Shown here piece by piece: positions 24,431-36,709 of a DNA stretch of 64,000 nt (position 1 is its first letter; the number at the start of each line of letters is the position of its first letter). This stretch comes from Pontederia crassipes (taxonomy: Eukaryota > Streptophyta > Magnoliopsida > Commelinales > Pontederiaceae): positions 21,828,157 through 21,892,156 of the forward strand of contig CM060192.1 in NCBI GenBank assembly GCA_030549335.1, given 5' to 3'. Both the position numbers and the translations under genes were made by a program. Under the pieces are notes generated by a model. It worked only from the letters and a program-made list of their open reading frames with translations, was not told where the DNA came from and did no database searches.

Positions 24431-24465
24431 TATGGATTTTTTCTATTTTGCCAGACACCTCCTTA

Positions 24466-25455
24466 TCCTATTAAGGTTTCCTATATATATACATACTACT
24501 TATGTAATAATAATATAATATGAATTGAAAAAAATAATATAATAATATAATTAATATGAAGTATAATTAGATAAATATTTTGTAATATACATTAATATTA
24601 CATTTCTTTGTTAATTTTTTTTAAAAAATTTAATATAATCAACCTCATCTTCTTAATTTTATTTCTCGAAATCGTGTTGCACTTAGTAAAACTTTTAAAA
24701 AGTAATAAAATAAAATAATATTGGTAAAATCGATAAAATCTTACGATCTTGTCTATCTTACGATCATACTAACCCTACAGAAAGATCGCAAACGTGAGAT
24801 CGAGATCATAGATCACAAGTAAAATCGTAATATCGTGCTATTATAATAGTAAGATCTTATCTATTATCCTGATATCAAATAGATAATAGTAAGATCTTAT
24901 CTATATAGGGGTGTACTTGTCGTCCTAGTCCTTGTCAATTCGAAAATTTTGGTTTTTTCTCGGATCTAAGACGGGATCTCTTTCTTGATACTCAGCCAGG
25001 ACCATATCCGGATTGTAAAAACATGGACGAGGTTTCCACCCGGTAATATATATTATATTAATATTAAATTATTTGAAATATTGTATTTAAGTGTATTTTA
25101 GTTAAAATTATATATTTTATTATATGTATATCTTAAATATCTATTATAATATATTATTATATATGTAATTTATTTAATAATTATCATATTTATATAATAA
25201 TATTGAATATTATATTTATTTTTTAATTTTTTTGTGAATAAATTGGGGCAATAAAAATTTTCTAATATTTGTCCCGATTAAATTAGGATGTCCAATTAGA
25301 GCAAACCGGGTCGGGACCTGGACGACTTAGATCCGATCCCGAACTTAGATTTGCTCGTCCCTATATCTATATATTAAAAATTAATTTAATATATAAAATT
25401 ATTTTTAATGAAATTATAATAATTTATATTGTAGATGATATTAACTTAACTATTA
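24466..25455. repeat. Complete ~990-bp tandem unit (copy B)
   Basis: The unit starts TCCTATTAAGG and ends AACTATTA, and the next unit begins directly at 25456 with TCCTATTAAGA. Copy A is the interrupted part 16220..16317 plus 18894..19457. Copy C is 25456..25476 plus 26267..about 26650. Shared boxes include TTAATATTACATTT, GATCGAGATC and GGTAAAATCGATAAA-like sequence. The unit has no coding content. Confidence 0.8.
24906..25363. mobile_element. hAT-type MITE, copy 2
   Basis: TAGGGGTGTAC at the left and TTTGCTCGTCCCTA at the right are inverted ends. A perfect 8-bp target duplication TATCTATA flanks it (24898..24905 and 25364..25371). The interior is AT-rich and non-coding, with AAACCGGGTCGGGACCTGGAC near the right end. 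It is related to 18922..19363 and more distantly to 55429..56415. Confidence 0.9.
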
Positions 25456-25476
25456 TCCTATTAAGATTTCTTATAT

Positions 25477-26266
25477 GAATTTAATGGGCGTCCTACTCAT
25501 CTGAACCGGTAGGATGCTCCTACCTATCTTGGCTACCATTGGATGATGAATGAACGATCGATGGAGATTGTCATGGTTTAGAGAGATTTTCAAAAATAAA
25601 CCCATGGTTCACTCTCTGAACTGGATTCGATCTGTCTCCCCATCTGCATGCTATTTTGCTATTTCTCCCGACCTCGCCGCTGTCCGACCGACCTTTCCGT
25701 TTTCCGCCCGACCTTGCCTTCCCGGGCGTCATCTTCCTCGTTAACGAGGGAGGGAGGGCGGCGGTGAATGAGGTCGAGGCGACGGGCGACGTTGATGGCT
25801 TTGCCCGGCTGAAGTCCGTGAAGACCGTCGACTGGTCCGTGGCGCAGAGTTGCACGATCGGGCGTGTGTTGGCATCTACGACTACAAGCGAGGTCGAGGA
25901 CTGCACGCCTACTGACGTCCGCGGCGAGCAGTGAGGACAACAGCGATGGCGGCGAGTGAGGACAACGATGAAGGAGGCTAGCGAGTTCCAGGGCGGCAAG
26001 CAGGCGAGTGGCGGCGGCAGACCAGTCGCAAACAACGTTTGCGTGTAGAGCGATGACGACGACATTGTCTTATTGGGCGAAGCACACGACGGTGAGGGTG
26101 ATGGAAGCCGCGCAGTGACGTTCGAGAGAAGGACGACCGGTGAGCAGGCGTCCGAAGACCGGTTGAAATCGGTTCAACACAAGTTAAGAGCGGTTTATAA
26201 TTTCAGTGAACCGCACGCAAATACTACAACCGCTCGATTAAATCCGACGGCTCTGACATTAAACCC
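25477..26266. mobile_element. Small MULE-like element with GC-rich cargo
   Basis: The ends GAATTTAATGGGCG and, inward from the right, GGGTTTAATGTCAG resemble the start of the MULE at 16318 (GGATTTAATGGGTG). The flanks TTCTTATAT (25468..25476) and TTTCTATAT (26267..26275) look like a decayed 9-bp duplication with two differences. Removing the element restores a tandem unit like the one at 24466. The core (25640..26160) is much richer in GC and CpG than its surroundings and has open frames on both strands, but matches no protein I recognise. It may be captured host exon or promoter DNA. Confidence 0.6.
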
Positions 26267-26650
26267 TTTCTATATAGACACTACTTAATTATGTAGTAAT
26301 AATATAATATGAATTGACAAAGAGATGATAATAATATGATTACTATGAAGTAAAATTATATAAATATTTTCTAATATACATTAATATTACATTTGTTTTG
26401 TTAAAATATTTTTTAATTTTAATATAACTAATCATTATCTTCTTAATTTTATTTCAACAAAATCATGTTGCACTTAGTAAAATTTTAAAAAAGTAAAATA
26501 AAATAAAATAATATTGATAGAATCGATAAATCTTATGATCTTGCCTATTTTACTATCATAGTAACCCTACAAAAAGATCATAAATATGAGATCGAGATCG
26601 TATATCACAAGTAAAGTCGTAATATCGTGCTATTAAGATCATGATTTATA

Positions 26651-28936
26651 ACCATGGAAAAAGTCAATCCACATATTTCAATTGTGCAGGGACATTCGAT
26701 TTGATGTAGTTTGCCAGAGCAATAAATTTAAGGAAAATAATTTTTGCAAAGAACTGGATGACCAAGTTAAACCGATCGTTTCACCCAAAAAAATCGACTT
26801 AAGTCATTTTTTTCTTAAGATGTAAAGCATATAGAAATAAAATGGAGAACAAGGAAAATGTATTCTAGGAAGGAAGTGGAAAAATATAAAAAACGAGAAA
26901 AATAAGTGATCAAGCTGACTATGGAGGGTGAACTAAAAGAGAAATTAATAATAAGGTAAGTCAGTTTGAATTTGTAAATAAATTGCCGGAGAGAAGTAAT
27001 GGAAAATTAAAAAAAAAACTATATACTTACTAATTTTTCAAAAACGAAAAAATAGTAAAATTAAAGGTATTATAAATAATGCATATTACACTTCAAGAAA
27101 ATATGTTATTAATGTTTGATTTTTTGAGACTTTTTTTAACTTTTACGATTTCATTTACGATATATTTCCAAAATTGTTAATTAAATATTAATTTTATAAA
27201 TAAATGACTTAATCGAGTAACTTTTGACTGAACCAATCATATCACCGTCTAATAATCTAATTGAATAGTGGATCCAATTTTTAAAAATATAATTCGAAAA
27301 GTATTTATGATATTCCGAAGTCCATCTTAATTAAAGATCGATATACCATTATCCATGACGTCATACTTCGAAATTTCCTTATGAAGCAAATTGTCACACA
27401 GACTTAATGATAGGATAGAGAATGTTGGGTTGAATGAAACGATACGTAAGCTTATTAGATAGAGGATGACATGTCCACGTCTTTTAATTTCCTCGGAACA
27501 TGCACGATGCACATCTTGAAAAAGAAATTGTGGATGAACAGCTAGTTTGGAATCATGATATATATAACTTAGTTAATTGAGGGGATGCAAGAGCCACTTG
27601 AAATAAAATTTAGTTTATTCATGAAATTCATATTCTTATTGTGCTATCTTTAAAATCATTTCTCTATTATTATCCGAACGAAATTTTATAAATTTATTAA
27701 TTTACGAATTAAGATTTATAAATTTATAGTTTATAATTAAAAAAATGCAGAAAAATATATTTCGAAGGGTATGTAGGAGCAAATAACTCTAATTCTTATT
27801 CATATATAACTTCTCTATCCGAAAACCTTCATTTCCAAGTTTAATATTGATATTGGACGGAAATATGTTTTAGAAAAAAAATTCTTCAATATTTATCCAT
27901 CGAGGGATCCCCTTATGGCTTGTGAGGGGTTGGATTAGTTGGATTTTTTCCTACAAAAGTTTTCCAACGATCTTCATATAATCTTTTAAACTTAAAACAT
28001 TTCTACTAAACAATCACATGAAGGAAAAACACCCTCTTTAATTTTTAATTACGTAATACATTGAAAATCCCATAAAATTTAAAATTTTTAAATGTTGTTG
28101 GCGTCGGATTAGAGTTGACAGTTGGCCGACGCACAACCAGATGACCGAGATACTTTCGGGTGTTCATAAAATTGTCAAAAGATCCACTTTGTTTATGTCT
28201 TCTTTATTCTATCATAATGAAGAGGAATTGGTAACCCCTCCACCGGCTTCAAACGACATGAAACCCCAGGGAGATTCAATGCCATAAAACCTCATTTTCT
28301 TCCCTTTCTCTTTTCTTCTTCCTCATTCTCATTTCTCCAATTCTCAGTGTCTTCTTGCTCCACGATTTTTGGTCTCGGCCAAAGTACACAGGTGAATTCT
28401 TCAGGTCCATGAGAGCAACAAGAATAAAAAAGGGGCATCTAAAGCTTCATCCCTTGAAGGTTCGATCGGAAATCACCGTTCAGGATCTAGATCATGGGAT
28501 AACACCTAAAGAAATTGCATGCTTAAGGACGAGATTAAGATAAGGAAATACATGTATGGGTAGTGATTATGCTCTATAGTCTCTTAAGTTATTTGATCTA
28601 ATTTCCTTCACCTTAATGATTTTAGCCGAGTGATTTAAATAGGACTATATGCTATGTTCGTCTTATTATTTTAGAGAATCGTGATACATGCTATAGTAGT
28701 TAAAAGATGATTTGGTCATGCCTTTGGTTTGAGAATTTCGTTTGCAATGAATATGATTTGAAACTGAAATCGAGATATATTATGTCACATGAGAAGAAAA
28801 TATAATTTTGGATTTATGTTCATGTAAAGGTACTTAGTGCGAATGAAAGGATTATGGTATGACTCAGTCCCTACATTATGTCATATGTTAGGAAACATGT
28901 TATATCTATGTGTTGGTTGAAAACTTGATTAAAAAT
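26651..28936. other. Unassigned AT-rich DNA
   Basis: No gene I can support. The short open frame at 28355..28543 matches no known family. The TCTTCC-rich stretch at 28290..28370 resembles transcribed leader DNA of an LTR, but no LTR boundaries could be set. Confidence 0.4.
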
Positions 28937-31747
28937 GTAAGAATTTTCACAATCATGCATTTAATTAACATACTAAGTTATTTTGGATGTCCATTTAGTG
29001 ATATTTGTATATAATAATTGATATTTCGATTAGTGCATAATGATTACTTAATTACCGATAAACTTTACAAAATAATTATATAGGATTATTAGGAATAAAT
29101 CATAAAATTTCTAAATATTATAATATATATGTTCAAATAGGATTAAGTAAGCTTAATTAGGGTTAAAATACTTAGTTATGATAAAAAAATATGATTGATC
29201 ATCACTTAAGTTCCAAGCAGCTGAAGCAGACAGGTGAGAGCTGCTCAAAGGAATATTTTTCCAAACCGTCATAAGACCTCAGAAAATTCTGAAACAAATA
29301 TATAAGCCACTTAACATTATATTTCCACCATAGAGAAATTACCAGAGGAAGAACTCGAGCGAACCGACCTGGGGAAAATCGGGAACGTCGGCTGTTCCAG
29401 GTGAGTTTTGATCCGGAAATTTATCCTCTGATTGAGAGAATCATTACATGGTGATAAACGAACCATAAATTATGGAATTTTGTATGGTTCATCCATTTTA
29501 AGGTAGCTTTCCATGGCCTCTGGAATCATCTAAACAAGAGTTCTATAGAGGAAGTGATGAACTTAACTTCGCATGTCACTCATCCTGTCCCGAGTCTGAT
29601 ATAAGTCTCGATTGTAAATTAGGGCACGATTCGAATAAAGTTAATTAGGGTTTGAAATTTGGATATGTTTAAATAGACATTTCAAGGGTTAGGTGAGAAG
29701 TGGAATCATACTATTTGCACTTGTATTTAGGGAGAAATGAATTTTTCATTTCATAGTGATGCTTCTGTCAAATTCCAGGACATTTACATATTGCGATCCG
29801 AATTAACTATTTTTGTTATATGTCTGTATAGTGAATTCTCTAATTTTTATGAAAAACTACTAATGAAGTCTAGATTTCATTAAAATTATGCCCTAGTTAA
29901 ATGGACAAGTATTAAGAAACATATAAATTAAAATTTCAGTGACATACAGTTTGCCAGGGCACAAACCCTAGGTCAGATTGCTTGAGATGTCCTGACTTAC
30001 TCACTTGGAATTTGATAATGATACTTGGGGGTTGAAAACCTTATTATGTCTAGTTTATAATTAATCTAGAATCATAATATTTTCCCATGTGGTTAAGAAG
30101 TTATGAATTATTGATTGACAGACACTCAGCCTGAAATCCTGAAACATCACCTAGTTAAGCTTTGGAGAATTGAAAAGTTTCAAGTATGGAATAACTTATG
30201 AATATGAATACCTGAAGTTAGAAATTGATATTAGAGAGGATTACATGCATTTTAGGGTGCATAATCATTCATGCATCATGAACATGCATTGCATATTACC
30301 TTATTAGTGACGGAGAAGTAAAAAGGCGTTATTGCTTGTAGGAAAATATCAAGTTGCAAGTGAAAGGGAGAAAATCTAATAAACCTCCTTGAAGTGATAA
30401 AGTAAAAGGTGAGTGGATAAATTTACAACATATCAAAATGTTATATGTTAATTATTTTATTTATGATATTACCTCAAGCAAAGCTTATTATTGTTATTAT
30501 TGAAACATATCTTGAGATATGAAAAGTATTTATGATATGTTTCAAGGATTTCATATGAGATGGAGTAACATCTTATACAAAAATATTTTTAGGGAACAAT
30601 GCTTGTGAACTGAAAATAAGTTTTATTTGATAATGATATGAGATTATGACATGTGTATTTTGATATTGTTAAACTCCATGTGTTCATTAACCATGCCGTT
30701 TGAAAAAGGTCTTTGGGACCGCATTCGATATACATGAAGCCTTTGGGGCGTATATCGGGTGTCTTTGTCCTTTGGGGGCTGCTCTGCGTGCACGTATTGA
30801 CCCATGATCGCTCTTTGTATTTGAGAATCATGATTGAGTGGCACACAATCATGATTGGAATACGTATTGACCCATGATTTGCTCTGCGTATCTGAGACTC
30901 TTGATTGTGAAGCTCTGCTTAACTGTATGACACACAATCATCGAGGGATACGTATTGACCCATGATTTGCTCTGCGTATTCGTGACTCTTGATTATGAAG
31001 CTCTGCTTAACTGTATGACACACAATCATCGAGGGATACGTATTGACCCATGATGAGTATGTGCAATGACACATGTGTGGAGTTTAAATATGAAATTTAT
31101 GATATCTTGAATTACTTTTACTTATGTCAAAGTTCATATGATTTGACAAGTTATGTTATATATGCTATGCTTTAAATATTTTCTCATATGAAAGAAATGT
31201 GGTTATTTAAATGTCATATGCTATATGCACTCATATTGTTCCCCTATGTTATACTTTTATTTCACTCACTGAGCAAATGATTGTTGCTCATAAAACTCAT
31301 TTTAAATATTTTTTTCAGATACTCGTAAGTTCTCGAGTTGAGTCAACTCGGAGCTTATTTTTGCTGCATATAGAGAAGAGGTCGAGCCGCTGGAGCGCTT
31401 TAATCCCCCTTCACTTTTGTTTTTGGAAGCATGCATGTGTAATAGATAATCTTAGATATGTTGTAATTAAGTCTGTGAGGAACTTTTTGTAAGGTTGTAT
31501 AAGACTTGATCCTGTGGGGTTATGTGTGAGATGGTTTGTGAAAAAAATATGATGACAATATGCGAATGTCATATCTTATAGTTCTTTTTAAACTTTGATG
31601 AATATATATCCATCTTTTGTATGTGTGGGCTAATAACACAAGAAAGTAAGGGAGGAAGGTTTTGCCGATTTTATTTTAGGAATGGCTAAACGTAACTGAG
31701 ATTATGATAATTAAAATTAGAACTTAGTCACGGAGTTGGGTGTGACA
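28937..31747 (+). repeat. Tekay 5' LTR
   Basis: It ends GGTGTGACA and aligns with 36710..39547. The first 560 bp or so shared with the 3' LTR differ at roughly three dozen positions by eye, while 29500..29820 is identical to its partner. An internal tandem repeat lies at 30787..31055. Confidence 0.9.
30787..31055 (+). repeat. Tandem ~88-bp repeats inside the Tekay 5' LTR
   Basis: Three staggered copies built on ATACGTATTGACCCATGAT, TTGCTCTGCGTAT and GAAGCTCTGCTTAACTGTAT. The same array recurs in the 3' LTR at about 38585..38855. The ACACAATCAT and ATGATTG pieces can pair with each other. Confidence 0.85.
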
Positions 31748-31752
31748 ATTTT

Positions 31753-31764
31753 TGGTATCAGAGC
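31753..31764 (+). promoter_or_regulatory. Primer-binding site, initiator Met tRNA
   Basis: TGGTATCAGAGC, five bases after the 5' LTR, is the standard complement to the 3' end of plant initiator Met tRNA and is usual in Tekay elements. Confidence 0.95.
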
Positions 31765-31883
31765 TTAGGTTATAAGATTCTGTAGACAGTATAACCTAAG
31801 TTAAGGCTAGGTGACATTATTTGCATTAGATTGATAGTGCATGCTTTTGACTTTCTTTTTATTTTCATTTTGAAGGGGTAAAA

Positions 31884-33214
31884 ATGCCACCGCGTAGGCA
31901 TCGTGGCGATGGCCAATTTGCTATTATTGGCCCAAGTCATTCTGCTCCACCAGGCGGTCGACCTAATAGGAGTCCATCAGTTTCATCTCATGCATCAGTA
32001 CAAGGTGTGGCACGAGATGTGAATAATAACCCTCCCTTACATAATGATGAGATCCCAGCGGGTCCATCAAGACTTCCTCATGTTGTTGAGCAAGTCAATC
32101 CTATTGATAATCAAAGTGCTGCACAAGCTTTAAGGGCTATTATGAGTGGAGTAAACCCGACCTCCCAAGTTATGCAAAGAAATAGGTTCTACGACAAAAT
32201 TAGAAAATAAGGTGCAATTGATTTTGAAGGTACAGTTGACCCATCAGAGGCAGAGGCATGATTAAAGCGTATAGATAGAATATTTAATCAGATGTGGTGC
32301 TCCAATGAAGAAAAGTTTGATTATATTATTTCTTTGTTGCAAAAAGATGCTTTGGATTGGTGGGAGACAATTCCTGGAAGTCAAAATTTTCTAGCTACTC
32401 TTGGATGGGCGGACTTTCTTCGAGAATTTCGAAAGAAGTATTTGCCCAAAGTATATACTGATAGGAAGCAGAAGGAATTCCTAAATCTGACACAAGGAGC
32501 ATTATCAGTTGCTGAGTATGAATTAAAGTTCACACAACTATCAAAATATGCACCGAGCTTGGTGTCAGATGAAAGTGACAAGTGTAGGCGATTCGAAGGA
32601 GGACTTCACTTGAACATTAGAGAGAAAGTTAAAGTGTTGGAGTTCACTGACTACTCCAAGTTGGTGGCAGCAGCACTAAGAGCTGAAAAGCTTATAGAGG
32701 AAAGGAATCAAGTTAGCCAACATTTGAAAAGACCAAACTCCAACTTTACGCAGACTGGGCCAAGTAATAAAATGGAAGATATGGTGATGGTGTATTTCAG
32801 TCTCATGGTAACTTTTACAATAATAGGCATGAAAATGAATCACAAGGTGCACAAAAATATCATGCCAACCAGAAAAATATAAGTATGCAAGCAGGTGCAG
32901 TGAAAAGAACATTTTTAGAAAATCAAAGTAGAGTTGGACCAAGACAAGAACAATACCGCACAAATGCATATTGCACAACTTGTGGAAGATATCATTTTGG
33001 AAAATGCTCGGTATTCATAGGAACTTGCTTTAAATGTGGTCAATGGAGACACAAGATACAAGATTGTCGATTCATGAAAAAGGGTAAAAGTATTTATGAA
33101 ATAGTAGCCTATCCTCCTGTGAAGTCTCAAATCAAAGCTACTCCTGGTGCAAGCGTGAAAGCGAGTAATCAAAATATTCCAAATACATCGAAACCGACAA
33201 ATCCACCAGGGTGA
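31884..33214 (+). pseudogene. Tekay gag, broken
   Basis: Gag is the capsid protein of the retrotransposon. It starts at 31884 with MPPRRHRGDG, a start common in this lineage. The capsid part (32292..32700) shows DALDWWETIPG, WADFLREFRKKYLP and LRAEKLIEE. The nucleocapsid carries an intact zinc knuckle CFKCGQWRHKIQDC (about 33030..33070) in CX2CX4HX4C form. Breaks: TAA at 32208, TGA at 32259 (normally Trp), a one-base frame change near 32790 and TGA at 33212 (normally Arg) before the protease. From the zinc knuckle onward the frame is shared with pol. Confidence 0.9.
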
Positions 33215-36200
33215 CCACAAACTCAAGCACGTGTTTTTGCAATGACTGAGCCTAATGCTTTGGCTACTCCTGACGTAGTGATGGGTACGTTGTCTATCTT
33301 TGATAAAAGTGCACATGTTCTTATTGATCCTGGATCTACTCATTCATTCATATCAAAAAACTTTTCCATGCATGCCGATAGAAAACTTAGTCCTTTAGAA
33401 TGTTCCATGTTAGTACATACACTCGTGGGAGATTCTATTATTGTCGCACAATCATATAAGGATTGTAGAGTCAAAGTTGCTGAGCAAGATATGATGACAG
33501 ATCTCATTCCTTTAAGTATTCAAGACTTTGATGTCATTCTTGGAATGGATTGGTTAGCCCATCATCATGCTACTATAAATTATTTTAAGAAAGAAGTTTA
33601 CTTTGAGTCACCCGAAAAAGAAAGAGTTATCTTCTGTGGTAAACGTCAAATTCTTCCCTCTTGTATTATTTCTGCAATGGTGGCACAGAAATTAATCAAA
33701 AAGGGATGTGAAGCTTATCTTGCTTCTGTGATTGACACTAAGATAGAAGGACCACGGTTGGAAGATATTCCAATCGTATCTGAATTTGTAGATGTTTTCC
33801 CAGAGAATCTTCCTAGATTACCACCGCAAAGAGAGATTGAGTTCAGTATTGACATTATTCCAGGAACAACACCCATATCTATTGCTCCTTATCGAATGGC
33901 ACCAACAGAACTGAAAGAGTTAAAGCTACAATTACAAGAATTATTAGAGAAGAGTTTCATCCGACCGAGTGTTTCTCCTTGGGGTGCACCAGTATTATTC
34001 GTGAAAAAGAAAGATGGAACATTGCGGTTGTGCATCGATTAAAGATAATTAAATAGAGTTACTATAAAGAATAAATATCCTTTGTCGCGGATCGATGATC
34101 TTTTTGAACAACTGCAAGGAGCAAAGGTATTTTCAAAAATAGACTTGAGATCAGGATATCATCAGTTGAGAATTAAAGATGCTGATATTGTCAAAACTGC
34201 CTTCAGAACTCGGTATGGACATTATGAATTTCTGGTGATGCCATTTGGTTTAACAAATGCACTCGCAGCTTTTATGGATCTCATGAACCCGGTTTTCAAA
34301 CCTTATTTGGATAAGTTTGTGATTGTTTTTATCAATGATATACTCGTCTATTCTCGAAGCGAAGAAGAGCATGAAGAACATTTAAAAATTATTTTGCAAA
34401 TACTTCGAGAGAAACAATTATTTGCAAAGTTTAGCAAATGTGAATTTTGGCTCAACTCAGTAGTATTTCTGGGACATGTAATCTCAGCAGAGGGCATTTG
34501 TGTAGATCCAACAAAGGTTGATGCAATATTGAAGTGGGAGCCTCCAAAGAGTGTAACAGAAGTGAGAAGTTTTCTTGGCCTAGCGGGATATTATCGACGT
34601 TTTATTGAAGGTTTCTCTATGATTGCAGTTCTATTAACTAGACTTCTTCGAAAGAATGTAAAGTTTGAATGGACAGAGCAATGCCAAGATAGCTTCGAAA
34701 AGTTAAAGAGATTTTTAACATATGCTCCAGTGTTAACACTCCCAACAGAAAATGGAGGTTATGTGGTATATGGTGATGCTTCTAGACAAGGGTTGGGTTG
34801 CGTTCTAATGCAACATGGAAAAGTTATTGCATACGCTTCTCGACAACTCAAATCACATGAGTTAAACTACACAGCACATGATTTAGAGTTGGCGGCAGTT
34901 ATTTTTGCTCTTAAGATATGAAGGCATTATCTTTATGGAGAGACATGTCACATTTTTACGGATCATAAGAGTTTGAAATATCTTCTTACACAAAAAGAGT
35001 TAAATTTACGCCAAAGAAGGTGGATGGAGTTACTAAAGGACTATGATTGCATCATTGATTATCATCCGGGTAAAGCTAATGTGGTTGCAGATGCACTTAG
35101 CCGGAAATCATCGAGTCTTCTAGCCCATATAAAAGTTTATCAGTTACCATTGCTACTAGAACTGAAGTCCTTAGGAGTTGAGTTGAAGACAAGTGAGAAA
35201 GGAGCACTCTTGGCACACTTTAGAATTAGACCCAATCTAGCCGAGAGGATACGTGAAGTACAAGAACAAGATGAAGAGTTAATGAAAATCATCAATCAAG
35301 TAAAGAACGGAGAGCAAACACAATTCTCATTAAAGGATGATGGGACTTTAATATTTGGCAGCAGGTTATGTGTTCCCAATGTTGGAAATCTTAGGTAAGA
35401 AATAATGGAGGAAGCTCATTGTTCGCCTTATACTATACATCCAGGAAGTACTAAGATGTATAGAGATTTGAGGAGAAACTTTTGGTGGCACGGTATGAAG
35501 AAGGACATAGCAGAATATATCTTTCGATGTTTAATATGTCAGCAGGTAAAAGCAGAACACAAATCTCCAGCTGGAACTCTTCAATCAATTTCGATACCAG
35601 AGTACAAGTGGGATGAAATCACTATGGATTTTGTAACGGATTTGCCAAGAACGAAACGAAATCATGACACTATCTGGGTAATAGTTGATCGTCTTACCAA
35701 GTCAGCACATTTTATACCAGTTTGAAAGGATGATTCTCTTAATACATTAGCCAAGTTGTACATTGATGAAATTGTGAGACTACATGGTATTCCCACATCT
35801 ATCATTTCTGATAGGGATCCTCAGTTTACCTCTCGATTCTGGCATAGTTTACAAAATGCCTTAGGTACAAAATTAAAATTTAGTACTTCATTTCATCCTC
35901 AAACAGATGGTCAATCAAAGAGAACCATTCAAACACTTGAAGAAATGCTCAGAGCTTGTATTCTAGAATTTAAGGGATCTTGGGATGAACACTTGCCATT
36001 AGAAGAGTTTGCCTATAATAATAACTTTCATTCAAGTATCGAGATGGCTCCTTTTGAAGCATTATATGGTAGAAAATGTAGGACACCAATATGTTGAGAT
36101 GAAGAAGGTGCGAGAGTCCTTTTGGGACCACAGAAAGTACAAAAGACAGTCGACAACCTAAAAATCATTAAACAAAAGTTAAAGGCAACACATGATCGAC

Positions 36201-36670
36201 AAAAGAGTTATGCAGATCAACGTCGTCGAGAAATGGAGTATGAAGTGGGAAGTAAAGTCTTCTTAAAAGTTTCACCTTGGAAAGGTGTTATACGATTTGG
36301 AAAGAAAGAAAAGTTAAGTCCGAGATATGTAGGACCGTATAAAATTTTAGAACGTATTGGACTAGTTGCATATCGATTACGCTACCGCCAGAGTTATCAC
36401 GTATTCATGATGTCTTTTATGTCTCTATACTTCGACGATATCGATCCGATCCTTCTCATGTATTGGAACCCCAATCTATTCAAGTACGAGAAGATTTGTC
36501 ATATGAAGAGAATCCAGTGCAAATTATCGGAAGAAAGGAAAAAGAACTACGGAATCGAAAGATTCCATTAGTTTTGGTGATTTGGAGAAACCATTCAAGA
36601 GAAGAGGCAACTCGAGAGCGAGAGGATCAAATAAGAGAAAAGAATCCATACTTATTCCCTGAAACAGGTA
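33215..36670 (+). pseudogene. Tekay pol (protease, RT, RNase H, integrase, chromodomain), inactivated
   Basis: Pol domains run in Ty3 order. Protease: [12 protein letters not shown] (about 33325). Reverse transcriptase: [15 protein letters not shown] and MPFGLTNA; the catalytic box reads FINDILVYS, with Asn (AAT, 34334..34336) for the first of the paired Asp. RNase [11 protein letters not shown] and TDHKSLKYL. Integrase: HHCC zinc region (35415..35560), TMDFVTDLP, SDRDPQF, then a Lys codon (35918..35920) where the catalytic Glu belongs. The chromodomain (about 36470..36660; ends WRNHSREEATRE) is in a shifted frame after a change near 36380. In-frame stops: 34040, 34046, 34919, 35396, 35723 and 36095. 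Confidence 0.92.
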
Positions 36671-36698
36671 ACCAAATTTCGGGGATGAAATTTTTTTT

Positions 36699-36708
36699 GA
36701 GGGGAGAA
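36699..36708 (+). promoter_or_regulatory. Polypurine tract of the Tekay element
   Basis: GAGGGGAGAA lies two bases before the 3' LTR, after GGGGATGAAA and a T-run. This layout is typical for Tekay elements. Confidence 0.88.
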
Positions 36709-36709
36709 T

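Larger units (their letters stand above)
19458..24462. mobile_element. PIF/Harbinger DNA transposon with both genes
   Basis: The element is 5.0 kb, begins GGCCCCGTTTGGG and is flanked by TTA on both sides (19455..19457 and 24463..24465), the usual 3-bp target of this superfamily. The paralogous unit at 25451..25465 shows the uninterrupted site with one TTA. The ends are only weakly inverted repeats, so they have decayed. Inside are the two hallmark genes, facing each other: a Myb/SANT-like protein (plus strand) and the DDE transposase (minus strand). A MITE is nested near the right end. Both genes carry stops, so the copy is dead. Confidence 0.88.

Noticed and set aside
28355..28543. 62-residue open frame
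   Set aside because: No family resemblance, no flanking gene signals, and its length is expected by chance.
30787..31055. Regular repeats that might suggest a CRISPR array
   Set aside because: The units are staggered tandem copies without unique spacers, and they recur in the partner LTR of a plant retrotransposon.
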